Shown piece after piece: positions 1 to 8,857 of a DNA stretch of 64,000 nt. A program made the position numbers and the translations under genes. A model generated the notes under the pieces. It was not told the origin of the DNA. It was given only the letters and a program-made list of their open reading frames with translations, and ran no database searches. How positions within the stretch are numbered: the stretch's first letter is position 1; the number at the start of each line of letters is the position of its first letter. The DNA comes from Xiashengella succiniciproducens (GTDB lineage Bacteria > Bacteroidota > Bacteroidia > Bacteroidales > Marinilabiliaceae): NCBI RefSeq assembly GCF_023674465.1, contig NZ_CP098400.1, positions 1,116,001-1,180,000 of the forward strand, written 5' to 3'.

Positions 1-66
1 GTAGATTCGTTTATGGTGATGTTGGTTACAAAAGTGTAACTGTCAAGTCTTTACGCTAGCTTGCAT

Positions 67-1542
67 TTAACGTCCTATAAAATACTGGAGTCCGGTATAA
101 AGGCCGGCTGAATAGGGTTTAAACTTTATGGGATACCCTTCGTTGATGCTGTTGAGAAAATAGTTGATGCGTGGTTCAACCCTCAGTGACAGCGGTCCAA
201 CTATTGGCACAGTAACAGCTATCCCTGCATGAGTGCTAAAGTTCATCGTTGACAAGCCCTCAGTTTCCCCAATCTTTTGCCTGCTGCCATCTTCTTTCAA
301 ATAAGCTCCATTGTCTATCAATACATTCGTACTAACTCCTGCAGACAGCGAAAGTCTGGTGCTGTTACTGTTGATTACGTAGTATCTTAAGGTCAAAGGA
401 ATCTCAATGTAGTCAATGTATTGACTGAATCCTGTGGCCCCGGATTCACTATTGCTTTCAGTGTTATATGCAAGCAGCAGAGACTGAGTCTTGGCAGAAG
501 ACTGTATATCTGATGGTATTACCTCAGCAGAGGCCTGATTTTGCCTGATCAGTCCCATAGAATTGTCAAGGGAAATTGTCTTTACGTTTGCATAGCCATT
601 ATTCTGATATGACATTCCATAGACCATGCGATCATCAACTCTGGAGCTAACCTCCTGACCCATTCTGGCATACAGTACGCCTGACTCAATACCCCAGTTT
701 TTGCCAAGTCCTACATTCACATTGAAACCTCCACCTGTACTGATTAGTCCCTTTTCAGAATAAGAAGAACTACTAGATGCTGCAGCCATCATACTACTTC
801 CCGATGTTTGCCGGTAACTGTAAATAGGGGATACCGCTCCGCCAATCTCTACACGACGACGTTGCTCAGCCTTTCTGTGTTCTTCATATATATCTAAGAT
901 TCCGGTTTCCACCCTGGCCCACTCCTTAATATCTTCAGCCTTCCTATTGCTTAGTTTGCTTTGCTCAACCTTTCTGGTTTCCAACAAAGGGTAGCTTTGG
1001 TTATAGCTTATCCTTTCGGCTGAGCTACGGTCGTTAGCTAAGTCCAAAGCGGGACTTACCTTGGTTGTAAAAATCCTGCTTTCGGGTTGATTTGATGTTG
1101 TTGCCGATTCATTGGAACCTAAAGCAGCCTTAGTTGAACTACCTGCAGAAAGGGTATTCTTTGATGCAAGTTTTTCAGAGCCAGCGGTTTTGTTTTCCCC
1201 GGGGTTGAAAACGGGACTATCTCCTGTGGTATGTCCGGAAACATTAACACCTTTACTTGATGTGATACTGAATTCTGATGTGCTTAATGCATCATCAGCC
1301 AACTGAACTCCTGTCTCTTGTTCTATAATGCTGAAAAAACCAATTCCAATGGTCATGATTCCAACGAAAACAGCAGCAATTGCAGCAAATGATTTGCTGT
1401 TAAAAGGAAGTATTAATCCCTTTTTCTTTTGTTTTGCATCAAGTGAAGCCTCGATGCGGTCCCAAACACTGGCGGATGGAAGCACGTCCTGATTGTCAGC
1501 CCATTCTTTGTATTGCTCTTCCAATTTGTTCAAATCTGCCAT
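67..1542 (-). CDS. Membrane-anchored protein with C-terminal outer-membrane beta-barrel (putative anti-sigma partner)
   Basis: The 491-residue protein has a cytoplasmic-looking N-terminus (about 1-50, rich in charged residues), one hydrophobic segment at about 51-72, a long Ser/Thr/Asn-rich periplasmic linker to about 230, and a C-terminal half with alternating aromatic/polar strands and many Gly/Tyr, typical of the Bacteroidetes outer-membrane beta-barrel (PorT-like) family. Its start lies inside the end of the upstream ECF sigma gene (13-base overlap), so the two are probably translationally coupled. By analogy with sigma/anti-sigma pairs the N-terminal segment may hold the sigma factor at the inner membrane while the C-terminus senses or spans the outer envelope. 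The anti-sigma role is inferred from position and topology; there is no clear FecR domain. Confidence 0.7.
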   Translation of the reverse strand: MADLNKLEEQYKEWADNQDVLPSASVWDRIEASLDAKQKKKGLILPFNSKSFAAIAAVFVGIMTIGIGFFSIIEQETGVQLADDALSTSEFSITSSKGVNVSGHTTGDSPVFNPGENKTAGSEKLASKNTLSAGSSTKAALGSNESATTSNQPESRIFTTKVSPALDLANDRSSAERISYNQSYPLLETRKVEQSKLSNRKAEDIKEWARVETGILDIYEEHRKAEQRRRVEIGGAVSPIYSYRQTSGSSMMAAASSSSSYSEKGLISTGGGFNVNVGLGKNWGIESGVLYARMGQEVSSRVDDRMVYGMSYQNNGYANVKTISLDNSMGLIRQNQASAEVIPSDIQSSAKTQSLLLAYNTESNSESGATGFSQYIDYIEIPLTLRYYVINSNSTRLSLSAGVSTNVLIDNGAYLKEDGSRQKIGETEGLSTMNFSTHAGIAVTVPIVGPLSLRVEPRINYFLNSINEGYPIKFKPYSAGLYTGLQYFIGR

Positions 1543-2114
1543 AGTGCTCTTTCTTTTTCAGCTTTTTTTTTATCAATCCGTTTCTGAAGCCATTGACGTG
1601 CTCTTGCCAGGTTGGATTTGCTTGTTCCCACCGAGATATTAAGCGACTTTGCAATGTCTTCATGAGAAAATTGCTCAAGCACATAGAGTTTAAAGACCAG
1701 CTTGTACCTATCGGGCAACTGTTCGATAAGTGCGTGTAGTTCACTCATACTGACTTCTATGCCGTCATCTTCTTCCGTGTCATCATAGCGTTCCGCAAGG
1801 TTGATATCAGAGTCGTCCACAAAGCTGTATTTGGAATTTTTGCGGTAGCTCTCTAGGATATTGTTGACCATTACCCTGCGTAGCCAACCTTCAATGGAGC
1901 CTTTGCTTTCAAATTGGCCTATCTTGTCGAAGATCTTCAGAAAGCCCTCATGCAGAAAGTCCTCAGCCTCCATTCTGTTTTTGGTATAGCGCATGCAAAC
2001 AGCCAACAGGCTCCTGGCATACATCTCATAAAGACGTCGCTGCGAATCCCGCTGCCCCTCCTTACACCCTTGTATTATTTCTTCAATATTACTCACAGAA
2101 TGATTTGGATGCAT
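1530..2114 (-). CDS. ECF-subfamily RNA polymerase sigma factor
   Basis: This 194-residue protein has the two-domain ECF layout. Region 2 (about residues 25-95) includes the run AEDFLHEGFLKIFDKIGQFE and the following W-L-R-R-V-M-V-N-N stretch. Region 4 (about 125-180) has the helix-turn-helix FSHEDIAKSLNISVGTSKSN followed by LARARQWL. It should direct RNA polymerase to a small extracytoplasmic-stress or surface regulon. The stop overlaps the start of the beta-barrel protein, the likely membrane-bound partner. Start chosen at the ATG at the top of the frame; the length is normal for the family. Confidence 0.93.
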   Translation of the reverse strand: MHPNHSVSNIEEIIQGCKEGQRDSQRRLYEMYARSLLAVCMRYTKNRMEAEDFLHEGFLKIFDKIGQFESKGSIEGWLRRVMVNNILESYRKNSKYSFVDDSDINLAERYDDTEEDDGIEVSMSELHALIEQLPDRYKLVFKLYVLEQFSHEDIAKSLNISVGTSKSNLARARQWLQKRIDKKKAEKERALWQI

Positions 2115-2181
2115 TTTGTGCTTACAGCAATTTACGATAAAGATGCTGTTATGATGACAGGGTTGCGTAGATGGTGATAAA

Positions 2182-2637
2182 TTAAAAGCGCTTTACCGCT
2201 CTGTCCATTTCTCGGTTTGTATCCTTCTCCTTGAGTGAATCACGTTTGTCATGCAACTTCTTACCCTTGGCAAGGGCTATTTCAAGTTTTGCATAACCTC
2301 TCTCATTTATAAAGAGACGCAGCGGAATTATGGTAAGTCCGCTTTCTTTGGTCTTACGTTCAAGTTTGATTAATTCCTTCTTCTGAAGGAGCAGCTTGCG
2401 TTCCCTTGCAGGTTGGTGATTATTGTAAGTGCCATAAAAATACTCAGCAATATTCATTCCTTTGACCCACAATTCACCTTTAATAAAGAAACAAAACGAA
2501 TCTACAAGACTTGCCTTTCCAGCACGGATCGACTTGATCTCAGTACCAGCCAGTTGGATTCCGGCATAGAATTTCTCCAGAATCTCAAAATCAAAGTATG
2601 CCCTGCGATTCTTTATATTTATGTTATTTGCAGTCAT
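2182..2637 (-). CDS. smpB: SsrA-binding protein SmpB
   Basis: The 151-residue protein begins with the typical [20 protein letters not shown] segment and carries the family signature [14 protein letters not shown] near residues 32-45, with the basic C-terminal tail ([16 protein letters not shown]) that enters the ribosomal decoding centre. SmpB binds tmRNA and delivers it to stalled ribosomes for trans-translation. Its ATG directly abuts the stop codon of the upstream YIP1-like gene, so the two are likely co-transcribed. No tmRNA gene was seen in the window. Confidence 0.96.
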   Translation of the reverse strand: MTANNINIKNRRAYFDFEILEKFYAGIQLAGTEIKSIRAGKASLVDSFCFFIKGELWVKGMNIAEYFYGTYNNHQPARERKLLLQKKELIKLERKTKESGLTIIPLRLFINERGYAKLEIALAKGKKLHDKRDSLKEKDTNREMDRAVKRF

Positions 2638-3222
2638 TTATCCAATCAGTTTATTCAGGACTACCTGAATTATTATGGGAGCAGCGTGAATGATTATCGC
2701 TACTGCCAAAGTTATGAGAATCTTTTGTGATTTCTCCGGCTTTTTATCTACTTCAAAGTACTTCCAGACTATATACAGGCTGTAGATTCCAAATAGCTTC
2801 AGTATTAATAGTTCTGATGCCAGCAGTGTAACAAAGGTAACAAGATACCAATAACCTGAGGAATAGGCGACAAAACTAAAGGTTTTGTCGTTTTCACTTT
2901 CAATACCAAATTTTGGAAGCAAATTGCGCAGTATATAATACGCCAGGTACAGACCTCCAAATAAAGAAGTGAATACAATAAGGGCCTTCTTTACTGCAAT
3001 ACCTATTTCAAACCCCTGGTAATTGAATAGATGATCCAGGAATGCTGTCAGGGTCACTATAGCCAGTAGGGGCAAGGTAAACTCCGACAGAACATCATTA
3101 AGGTTCTTGTTTTCGGATACTATTTTTTTCCATTCCGATGCAGGCTTAATTATCAGATTGAACAGCCTGTTGAATAAGTTCTTGTATAAATCCTTTGTTG
3201 AAATATTGTTCAGTTCAGACAT
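2638..3222 (-). CDS. YIP1-family integral membrane protein
   Basis: A protein of 194 residues from the ATG at 3222; a longer frame exists from a TTG at 3264, but the extra 14 residues (MVRDFYTFAVKTGK) look non-native and the ATG gives the usual YIP1 beginning. After a polar N-terminus with N-L-I-I-K-P-A-S-E-W, typical of Bacteroidetes YIP1 proteins, there are about five hydrophobic segments (near 45-65, 75-100, 115-135, 140-155 and 168-190). Function unknown; YIP1/YIPF relatives are inner membrane proteins without known catalysis. It is immediately upstream of smpB on the same strand and divergent from miaA. Confidence 0.7.
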   Translation of the reverse strand: MSELNNISTKDLYKNLFNRLFNLIIKPASEWKKIVSENKNLNDVLSEFTLPLLAIVTLTAFLDHLFNYQGFEIGIAVKKALIVFTSLFGGLYLAYYILRNLLPKFGIESENDKTFSFVAYSSGYWYLVTFVTLLASELLILKLFGIYSLYIVWKYFEVDKKPEKSQKILITLAVAIIIHAAPIIIQVVLNKLIG

Positions 3223-3309
3223 CTTTCCGGTTTTAACTGCAAAAGTATAAAAATCCCGAACCAAGCCGGATTAATTCTTATTTTTGGTCTGGAAAAATAC
3301 AAACTTTCA

Positions 3310-4239
3310 ATGAGCGAATCAAAATATAATCTGGTAGTTATACTCGGACCAACTGCATCAGGAAAGACTTCTCTTGCTGCAAATCTTGCTAGAAAGATAG
3401 ATGGTGAGGTGATAAGCGGGGATTCCAGACAGATTTATCGCAGGATGGACCTTGGAACCGGAAAGGACTACGACGATTATGTGGTTGACGGAGTGGCCGT
3501 ACCCTATCATCTAATAGATATCCGTGAACCGGGTTATAAGTACAATGTGTATGAGTATCAGAATGACTTCTTTAAGGCCTTTGAAGAGGTTCAATCAAGA
3601 GGTAATTGGCCAATATTATGTGGTGGTACGGGTATGTATATTGAGGCTGTTCTTCAGAGATTTAAACTGATACATGTGCCATCCAACCCTGAGTTGAGGA
3701 AGTCGCTTGAAAATAAGTCCCTTAAGGAACTTGAGGAGATTCTTGCCTCATTCAGAATTCTGCACAATTCTACTGATACTGATACCAAGAAGCGCGCCAT
3801 CAGAGCTATTGAGATAGAGACGTACTATTGTACACATCCTGAAATCGAGGTGGAACTACCTGAGGTTAATCCTCTGATTATCGGAGTTAGTATAGACAGG
3901 GATGAACGCCGCAGAAAGATAACTGCCAGACTTAAACAACGCCTTGAATCCGGCTTGATCGAAGAGGTAAAGAAACTGCTGGATGAGGGGATTTCTGCTG
4001 ATGACCTTATTTATTATGGTCTTGAGTATAAGTTTGTTACCCAATATATCCAGGGACAACTGACATACGAGGAGATGTTTGAACAACTCAATATTGCCAT
4101 TCACCAGTTTGCCAAGCGCCAGATGACCTGGTTTAGAGGTATGGAGCGCAGGGGCTTTTCCATTGAGTGGATAGATGTTGCAATCCCTCTTAGTGAACGA
4201 GTAAGCAGGATCAGTCAACTTCTTGAATCTTCTATTTAG
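3310..4239 (+). CDS. miaA: tRNA dimethylallyltransferase MiaA
   Basis: The 309-residue protein opens with the P-loop GPTASGKTSLAANLARK (about residues 13-29), then the GEVISGDSRQIYRRMDLGTGK segment with the Asp that binds the target adenosine. It contains YHLIDIREPG, the CGGTGMYIEAVL motif and the late W-F-R-G-M-E motif. MiaA transfers an isopentenyl group from DMAPP to N6 of A37 in tRNAs that read UNN codons. Length is normal. It is divergent from the YIP1-smpB pair, and a hairpin about 130 bases after its stop may end the transcript. Confidence 0.95.
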   Translation: MSESKYNLVVILGPTASGKTSLAANLARKIDGEVISGDSRQIYRRMDLGTGKDYDDYVVDGVAVPYHLIDIREPGYKYNVYEYQNDFFKAFEEVQSRGNWPILCGGTGMYIEAVLQRFKLIHVPSNPELRKSLENKSLKELEEILASFRILHNSTDTDTKKRAIRAIEIETYYCTHPEIEVELPEVNPLIIGVSIDRDERRRKITARLKQRLESGLIEEVKKLLDEGISADDLIYYGLEYKFVTQYIQGQLTYEEMFEQLNIAIHQFAKRQMTWFRGMERRGFSIEWIDVAIPLSERVSRISQLLESSI

Positions 4240-4365
4240 GAGCGTAATTGTATAAAACGAATATATGAACCAATTGTTATTATGTTCAAATATTGTTTGA
4301 ATTATGCAAAGTAAGAATATTGTATGTGTTATGTAAAATAGAATTACTGTTTGATACTATATTTG

Positions 4366-4405
4366 AAAGCCTTCCATATGCAATCGAGTATGTAGAAGGC
4401 TTTTT
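4366..4405 (+). terminator. Probable intrinsic terminator after miaA
   Basis: AAAGCCTTC at 4366-4374 pairs with GAAGGCTTT at 4395-4403, with inner CATA/TATG pairing, followed by a T run. It lies 127 bases after the miaA stop. The remainder of the 400-base gap between miaA and the next gene (4240-4639) is AT-rich and shows no gene; it probably also holds the promoter of the cyclase-like gene. Confidence 0.6.
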
Positions 4406-4639
4406 TGTTGGTTTTTAATAGAAAATTAACTTATCATAATGCTTGAAGAATGAGCCAATTACGTTAAATAGCATCTGTTATTTTAGAGTTAATCAACAAT
4501 ATTTTATTGAATTTATGTGTATTCTTTTCGAACTTTAGAGTACCTGGTGCGTATATATGTTTGTATGTAGATATGTGAGCGGGATAATTTTTCTCTTAAC
4601 TTCTTGGCCGTGAAATTACTTTTGAATGATCTCTTTTTG

Positions 4640-6040
4640 ATGGATGAGCCTGAGAGCTACATCGAACGGATTCAACGTCTCGCCTCCCAAAACCGTGAGT
4701 TGAAGGAGCAGTTGGATGAGATGGTGAAACGTTTCAATAATCTGGATGAGGTAAATCAGCATTTTCAGAGTTCACTGGTCAAGTATTCTTCAGAAGATGA
4801 GGCGAATGCGAAGGATAAGCGCAGGGCTTCAAGAAGAATCAAAACTGTCTCAATTCTTTTCGTTTCTATAAATGGTTTCGATCAGTTATACAAGATGGAG
4901 GATCAGGTTTATCTGGTCGACCAGCTTGATGAATTGATAATGGATCTTGAAGATATTGCATTTGAATACAATGTTGTAAGGCTTAAGTCTTATGGTGACA
5001 ATATGATTTTCGCTGCCGGTCTGCAGGGTGAGAATCGTACCAACCCTATTGATATGATCAGGGTTGCAATTGAAATGCAAGCCGCTGCAGCTGCAAAGAA
5101 GACCCCGGATGGAAGACAGTTTTGGAATCTTAAAATTGGTATTCATACCGGACCCGTCGTTGCCACTCCGGGCAACAACAATAGCACTGATTACAACTTC
5201 TCCGGTGATAGTATAAATTTTGCCTGTAGAGTGGGAGAGGCAGCACCTCTTAACTCAATTATAGTGACAGGTATGACTTCTGAGTTGATAAAGGAGTTTT
5301 TTAAGATCAGGGAACTGGGAAGCCTTCCGGTCAAGTATAAGGGAAGTCTTAATATTTACGGTGTTGACGGGCTGCTACCAGAGTTGATGGATTTGTCTTC
5401 ATCATTGCTACCCAACCATAATTTCAGGGTTAAATATCTTACACTTAAGTTTATGGATATTCAGGAGGAACTCCTGGATTACCTTGAGCAGAAACTACCA
5501 AGAAATCTTTACTACCATAATATTAAGCATACTATTGACGTCACAACTGAGGTTGAACTAATAGGTTGGGCTGAAGGTGTGTCGGATGAAGAAATCCTGC
5601 TGCTAAAGCTTGCTGCATTGTTTCATGATGCCGGTCATACAATAAGTTACAAGGATCACGAGTACTACAGTACCGTAATGGCACGTGAGAAGCTTGCTGC
5701 TTATGATTTCACACAGGAACAGATTGATACAGTGTGCAGGTTGATAATGGCTACCAAAATGCCACCCAACCCACAGGATATTCTTGAACAGATCATGTGC
5801 GACTCAGACCTTGACTATCTTGGCAGAACTGACTTTATTCCTGTGTCCAACAGCCTTTACATGGAGTTGCAGGAGAGAAATATGATTGGAACATGGCAGG
5901 AATGGAATGAATTGCAACTTAGATTTATCACCAACCACCAGTATTATACAAATACTGCTATCCAACTGAGAGAGGTTAACAAGCAACAGCAAATAGAAAG
6001 ACTTGAGCAGTTGATAAAGGAGTCGGTTCCTCAGTTTTAA
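4640..6040 (+). CDS. Degenerate class III nucleotide cyclase domain fused to an HD domain
   Basis: With the ATG at 4640 the product has 466 residues; an in-frame TTG at 4604 would add 12. Residues about 1-45 are a coiled-coil-like helix. Residues about 65-245 form a class III adenylate/guanylate cyclase homology domain, with LKSYGD (Asp120), TDYNFSGDSINFACR (Asp184, Asn193, Arg197) and I-G-I-H-T-G-P-V-V. The first metal-binding Asp of the usual F-A-D-I-x-G-F motif is replaced by Ser76 (VSINGF). Residues about 285-400 are an HD phosphohydrolase-like domain with H293, H297, H329-D330 and D-S-D-L-D near 390. The cyclase half may therefore be a nucleotide-sensing or pseudoenzyme domain, with the HD half as the candidate catalytic part. 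Cytoplasmic; monocistronic, with a strong terminator after it. Confidence 0.8.
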   Translation: MDEPESYIERIQRLASQNRELKEQLDEMVKRFNNLDEVNQHFQSSLVKYSSEDEANAKDKRRASRRIKTVSILFVSINGFDQLYKMEDQVYLVDQLDELIMDLEDIAFEYNVVRLKSYGDNMIFAAGLQGENRTNPIDMIRVAIEMQAAAAAKKTPDGRQFWNLKIGIHTGPVVATPGNNNSTDYNFSGDSINFACRVGEAAPLNSIIVTGMTSELIKEFFKIRELGSLPVKYKGSLNIYGVDGLLPELMDLSSSLLPNHNFRVKYLTLKFMDIQEELLDYLEQKLPRNLYYHNIKHTIDVTTEVELIGWAEGVSDEEILLLKLAALFHDAGHTISYKDHEYYSTVMAREKLAAYDFTQEQIDTVCRLIMATKMPPNPQDILEQIMCDSDLDYLGRTDFIPVSNSLYMELQERNMIGTWQEWNELQLRFITNHQYYTNTAIQLREVNKQQQIERLEQLIKESVPQF

Positions 6041-6059
6041 CTGTAAACCAAAGACATTA

Positions 6060-6098
6060 AAAAAGGACAAGCCTGGAAATCCAGTGCTTGTCCTTTTT
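6060..6098 (+). terminator. Intrinsic terminator after cyclase-HD gene
   Basis: AAAAAGGACAAGC (6060-6072) is an exact inverted match to GCTTGTCCTTTTT (6086-6098), with an inner CTGG/CCAG pairing and a T run. It follows the stop at 6040 by 19 bases and, because of its A/T flanks, can also serve the convergent metallophosphoesterase gene. Confidence 0.85.
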
Positions 6099-6154
6099 GA
6101 TTTTAGTAGCTGCTGGAGTTGACCAGCTTAAGTCTATCCTTCTGAAGAAATGGC

Positions 6155-7300
6155 TTATTGTTTGAAATAAAGATTAATAACCAAAATCTCTGGTCTGTTG
6201 CCCGTCCTTACAGGAGGGCCCCAGGTTCCAAATCCCGTACTTACATAGTAATGTGTATTCCCCTTTTGCAGGTATCCTCTGCTAAGTTCGAATATCCTAT
6301 CTGTCACATACCCCAAAGGCCAAAGCTGTCCGTAATGAGTATGTCCTGACAATTGCAGGTCAATTCCTGCTATTTCAGCCTCATGTAGGTTTTGCGGCTG
6401 ATGATCCAGCAAAATCAATGGTCTGGACTTGTCTGCATCACTCAATAATTCATCAAGACTCTTTCTTGCCTGACCCGAAGCAAAGCGCTTGTGTAAGTCC
6501 TCCCTTCCCACTACGTAGAAACTGTTGTTGATAAGCAGGGCAGTATCTCTCAGAACCTTAATTCCGTGTCCCTCCAGGTAGGCAATAGGTTTTTCACCTC
6601 CACCTATGTACTCGTGATTCCCTGTACATGCATAGACACCATAGGGGGCATGCAGTTGTAGCAAACTTGCTCCAAGGTTCTGCTTGATTACCGGACCCAC
6701 ATCTTCATCCACTATGTCACCTGCAAAGAGGATTATATCGGGATTCAGACTATTTACTGTATTTACAAGTTTCTCAGTTCTCCGCTTTCCTATAATGGTT
6801 CCCATATGTATGTCACTGGCAGCAACAATCCTTAGGTACTCCATCTGTCCTGCCTGTTTAGGAATAACCAGATCAAGCCTTACAATCTTTGGGGTCCAGG
6901 CATTGATATGTCCCAGTCCCACGGTAAATATTGTAATCATCGAGACAATACCAAAGACGGCTAGTTTCAAAGCCGGTATATTACCACCTGATAGTTTCCC
7001 AACAAAGGGCACAAAGAGGTTTACTATTCTTGCCAGATCCACAAATAGTAATAGCAGCGTAGCATAGAGCATTACGGCAAACCAGAAGGCACCAAACCAG
7101 TGCAAGGAAATTGGTATGGGGTGATACCAAAACTTCTCAAGGATTCGTCCTGCTGGATATGCAAGGAATGCGATTACAATCAAAAAGACAAACCACGGAC
7201 GCAGGGCCGGATAAAATTCCAGAGCCTGCCAGCCACGTATTCCGATGTAGAAATTTACAAGGGCATGAACCGATAAAACTATAATGAAAAACAATGGCAT
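6155..7300 (-). CDS. Membrane-bound metallophosphoesterase
   Basis: The 381-residue protein has four hydrophobic segments in the first ~140 residues, then a calcineurin-type phosphoesterase domain with all metal-binding motifs: ASDIHMG, FAGDIVDED, CTGNHEY, LILLDHQP and LSGHTHYGQLWP. This YkuE/YaeI-type architecture places the catalytic domain on the outer face of the inner membrane. Substrate not deducible. It stands alone on the minus strand, convergent with the cyclase-HD gene and 203 bases from the end of glyA. Confidence 0.88.
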   Translation of the reverse strand: MPLFFIIVLSVHALVNFYIGIRGWQALEFYPALRPWFVFLIVIAFLAYPAGRILEKFWYHPIPISLHWFGAFWFAVMLYATLLLLFVDLARIVNLFVPFVGKLSGGNIPALKLAVFGIVSMITIFTVGLGHINAWTPKIVRLDLVIPKQAGQMEYLRIVAASDIHMGTIIGKRRTEKLVNTVNSLNPDIILFAGDIVDEDVGPVIKQNLGASLLQLHAPYGVYACTGNHEYIGGGEKPIAYLEGHGIKVLRDTALLINNSFYVVGREDLHKRFASGQARKSLDELLSDADKSRPLILLDHQPQNLHEAEIAGIDLQLSGHTHYGQLWPLGYVTDRIFELSRGYLQKGNTHYYVSTGFGTWGPPVRTGNRPEILVINLYFKQ

Positions 7301-7381
7301 CTTAATGTAATTTAAAGTCAGGTTTATATAACCAAAACCTGGTGATAATTGTTTCGGGTTAGAAAGATACTAATTAAGTGC

Positions 7382-7415
7382 AAAATGGGAGTCCCCAGTG
7401 GGGCACTCCCATTTT
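7382..7415 (-). terminator. Probable terminator after glyA
   Basis: AAAATGGGAGT and ACTCCCATTTT form an 11-bp stem extended by CCCC/GGGG around an AGT loop with one unpaired C. It is 88 bases past the glyA stop, in the gap before the metallophosphoesterase gene; on the minus strand it is followed by a short T run. Confidence 0.6.
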
Positions 7416-7503
7416 ACTAATTCCATTTACGGCCAATTCTGAGATCGTGAAAGCTTAATCATGTGTTTTTAATGATTCCGGCCAATGCAGCAAACCTTAC
7501 TCT

Positions 7504-8784
7504 TTATTGTGCAAAGAGCGGGAAGTTCTTCATCATGGCGTTAACCTCGTGGTGGACTTCAGAGATAACCTTTTCGTCATCGGGGTTGGACAGAACGCGG
7601 TCGATAAAATCAACTATCGGTGCGATATGCTCTTCCTTAAGTCCACGTGTTGTAATGGCCGGGGTACCCAGACGGATTCCTGATGTTTGGAAAGGAGATC
7701 TGTCGTCGAATGGCACCATGTTCTTGTTGGCTGTGATGTCAGCAGCTACGAGGCTGTTTTCTGCCTTTTTACCAGTCAGGTCAGGGAACTTAGTACGGAG
7801 GTCAACCAGCATGCTGTGGTTGTCAGTTCCGCCTGAAATAATCTTGTATCCCTTTTCGGTAAGGAGTCTTGCCATTTCTGCGGCATTCCTTTGCACCTGT
7901 TTTTGATAAGCCTTGTACTCGGGTTGCAGTGCTTCGTAGAAAGAAACTGCCTTGGCTGCAATTACGTGTTCCAGTGGACCACCCTGAATTCCTGGGAATA
8001 CGGCTGAGTCAAGCAATGATGACATCTTCCTGATTTCACCCTTCTTGGTAGTCTTGCCAAATGGATTGTCGAAGTCCTTACCCATAAGGATAATACCACC
8101 ACGGGGACCTCTTAGGGTCTTGTGAGTGGTAGAGGTAACTATATGAGCGTATTTAACAGGATTCTTAAGCAAACCGGCAGCTATAAGACCGGCAGGGTGA
8201 GCCATGTCAATCATAAGAAGAGCACCTACCTTGTCGGCAATTGCACGCATACGTTCGTAATCCCAATCACGTGAATATGCAGAAGCACCGCCGATAATCA
8301 GTTTGGGTTTATGCTTGATTGCCAGTTCTTCCATCATATCGTAGTCAACCAGACCTGTATCTTCTTTTACACCATATGCAACTGGATTGTATAGCAAACC
8401 TGAGCTGTTAACCGGTGAACCGTGAGAAAGGTGTCCTCCATGAGCCAGGTCAAGACCCAAAAATGTGTCACCAGGATTCAGAACGGTCATCAGAACGGCC
8501 ATATTAGCTTGAGCACCACTATGTGGTTGGACATTAGCCCACTCTGCATCAAACAATTCCTTCAGTCTTTCTATAGCAAGGCTTTCGCTTTGGTCAACGA
8601 CCTGACAGCCCCCATAGTATCTGGCACCCGGAAGACCCTCGGCATATTTGTTGGTTAGCACTGAGCCCATAGCCTCAAGGACCTGTGGACTTACAAAGTT
8701 TTCCGATGCAATTAGTTCGATACCATTCATCTGACGCTGACGTTCCTTGTCAATCAGCTCAAAGATTTTTTCGTCTCTCTTCAT
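7504..8784 (-). CDS. glyA: Serine hydroxymethyltransferase
   Basis: This 426-residue PLP enzyme has the family landmarks: [43 protein letters not shown], the PLP-lysine motif [15 protein letters not shown] (Lys in T-H-K), and [14 protein letters not shown] near the C-terminus. It interconverts serine plus tetrahydrofolate with glycine plus 5,10-methylene-tetrahydrofolate, feeding one-carbon metabolism. Length is normal and the ATG start is well placed. Confidence 0.97.
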   Translation of the reverse strand: MKRDEKIFELIDKERQRQMNGIELIASENFVSPQVLEAMGSVLTNKYAEGLPGARYYGGCQVVDQSESLAIERLKELFDAEWANVQPHSGAQANMAVLMTVLNPGDTFLGLDLAHGGHLSHGSPVNSSGLLYNPVAYGVKEDTGLVDYDMMEELAIKHKPKLIIGGASAYSRDWDYERMRAIADKVGALLMIDMAHPAGLIAAGLLKNPVKYAHIVTSTTHKTLRGPRGGIILMGKDFDNPFGKTTKKGEIRKMSSLLDSAVFPGIQGGPLEHVIAAKAVSFYEALQPEYKAYQKQVQRNAAEMARLLTEKGYKIISGGTDNHSMLVDLRTKFPDLTGKKAENSLVAADITANKNMVPFDDRSPFQTSGIRLGTPAITTRGLKEEHIAPIVDFIDRVLSNPDDEKVISEVHHEVNAMMKNFPLFAQ

Positions 8785-8857
8785 GTCTTGATTTTAAATT
8801 GGTTGGGTCGTCGCTTCACCGAGGCTGAAGCGGGTGACAACTATGTCCAAAATTACA

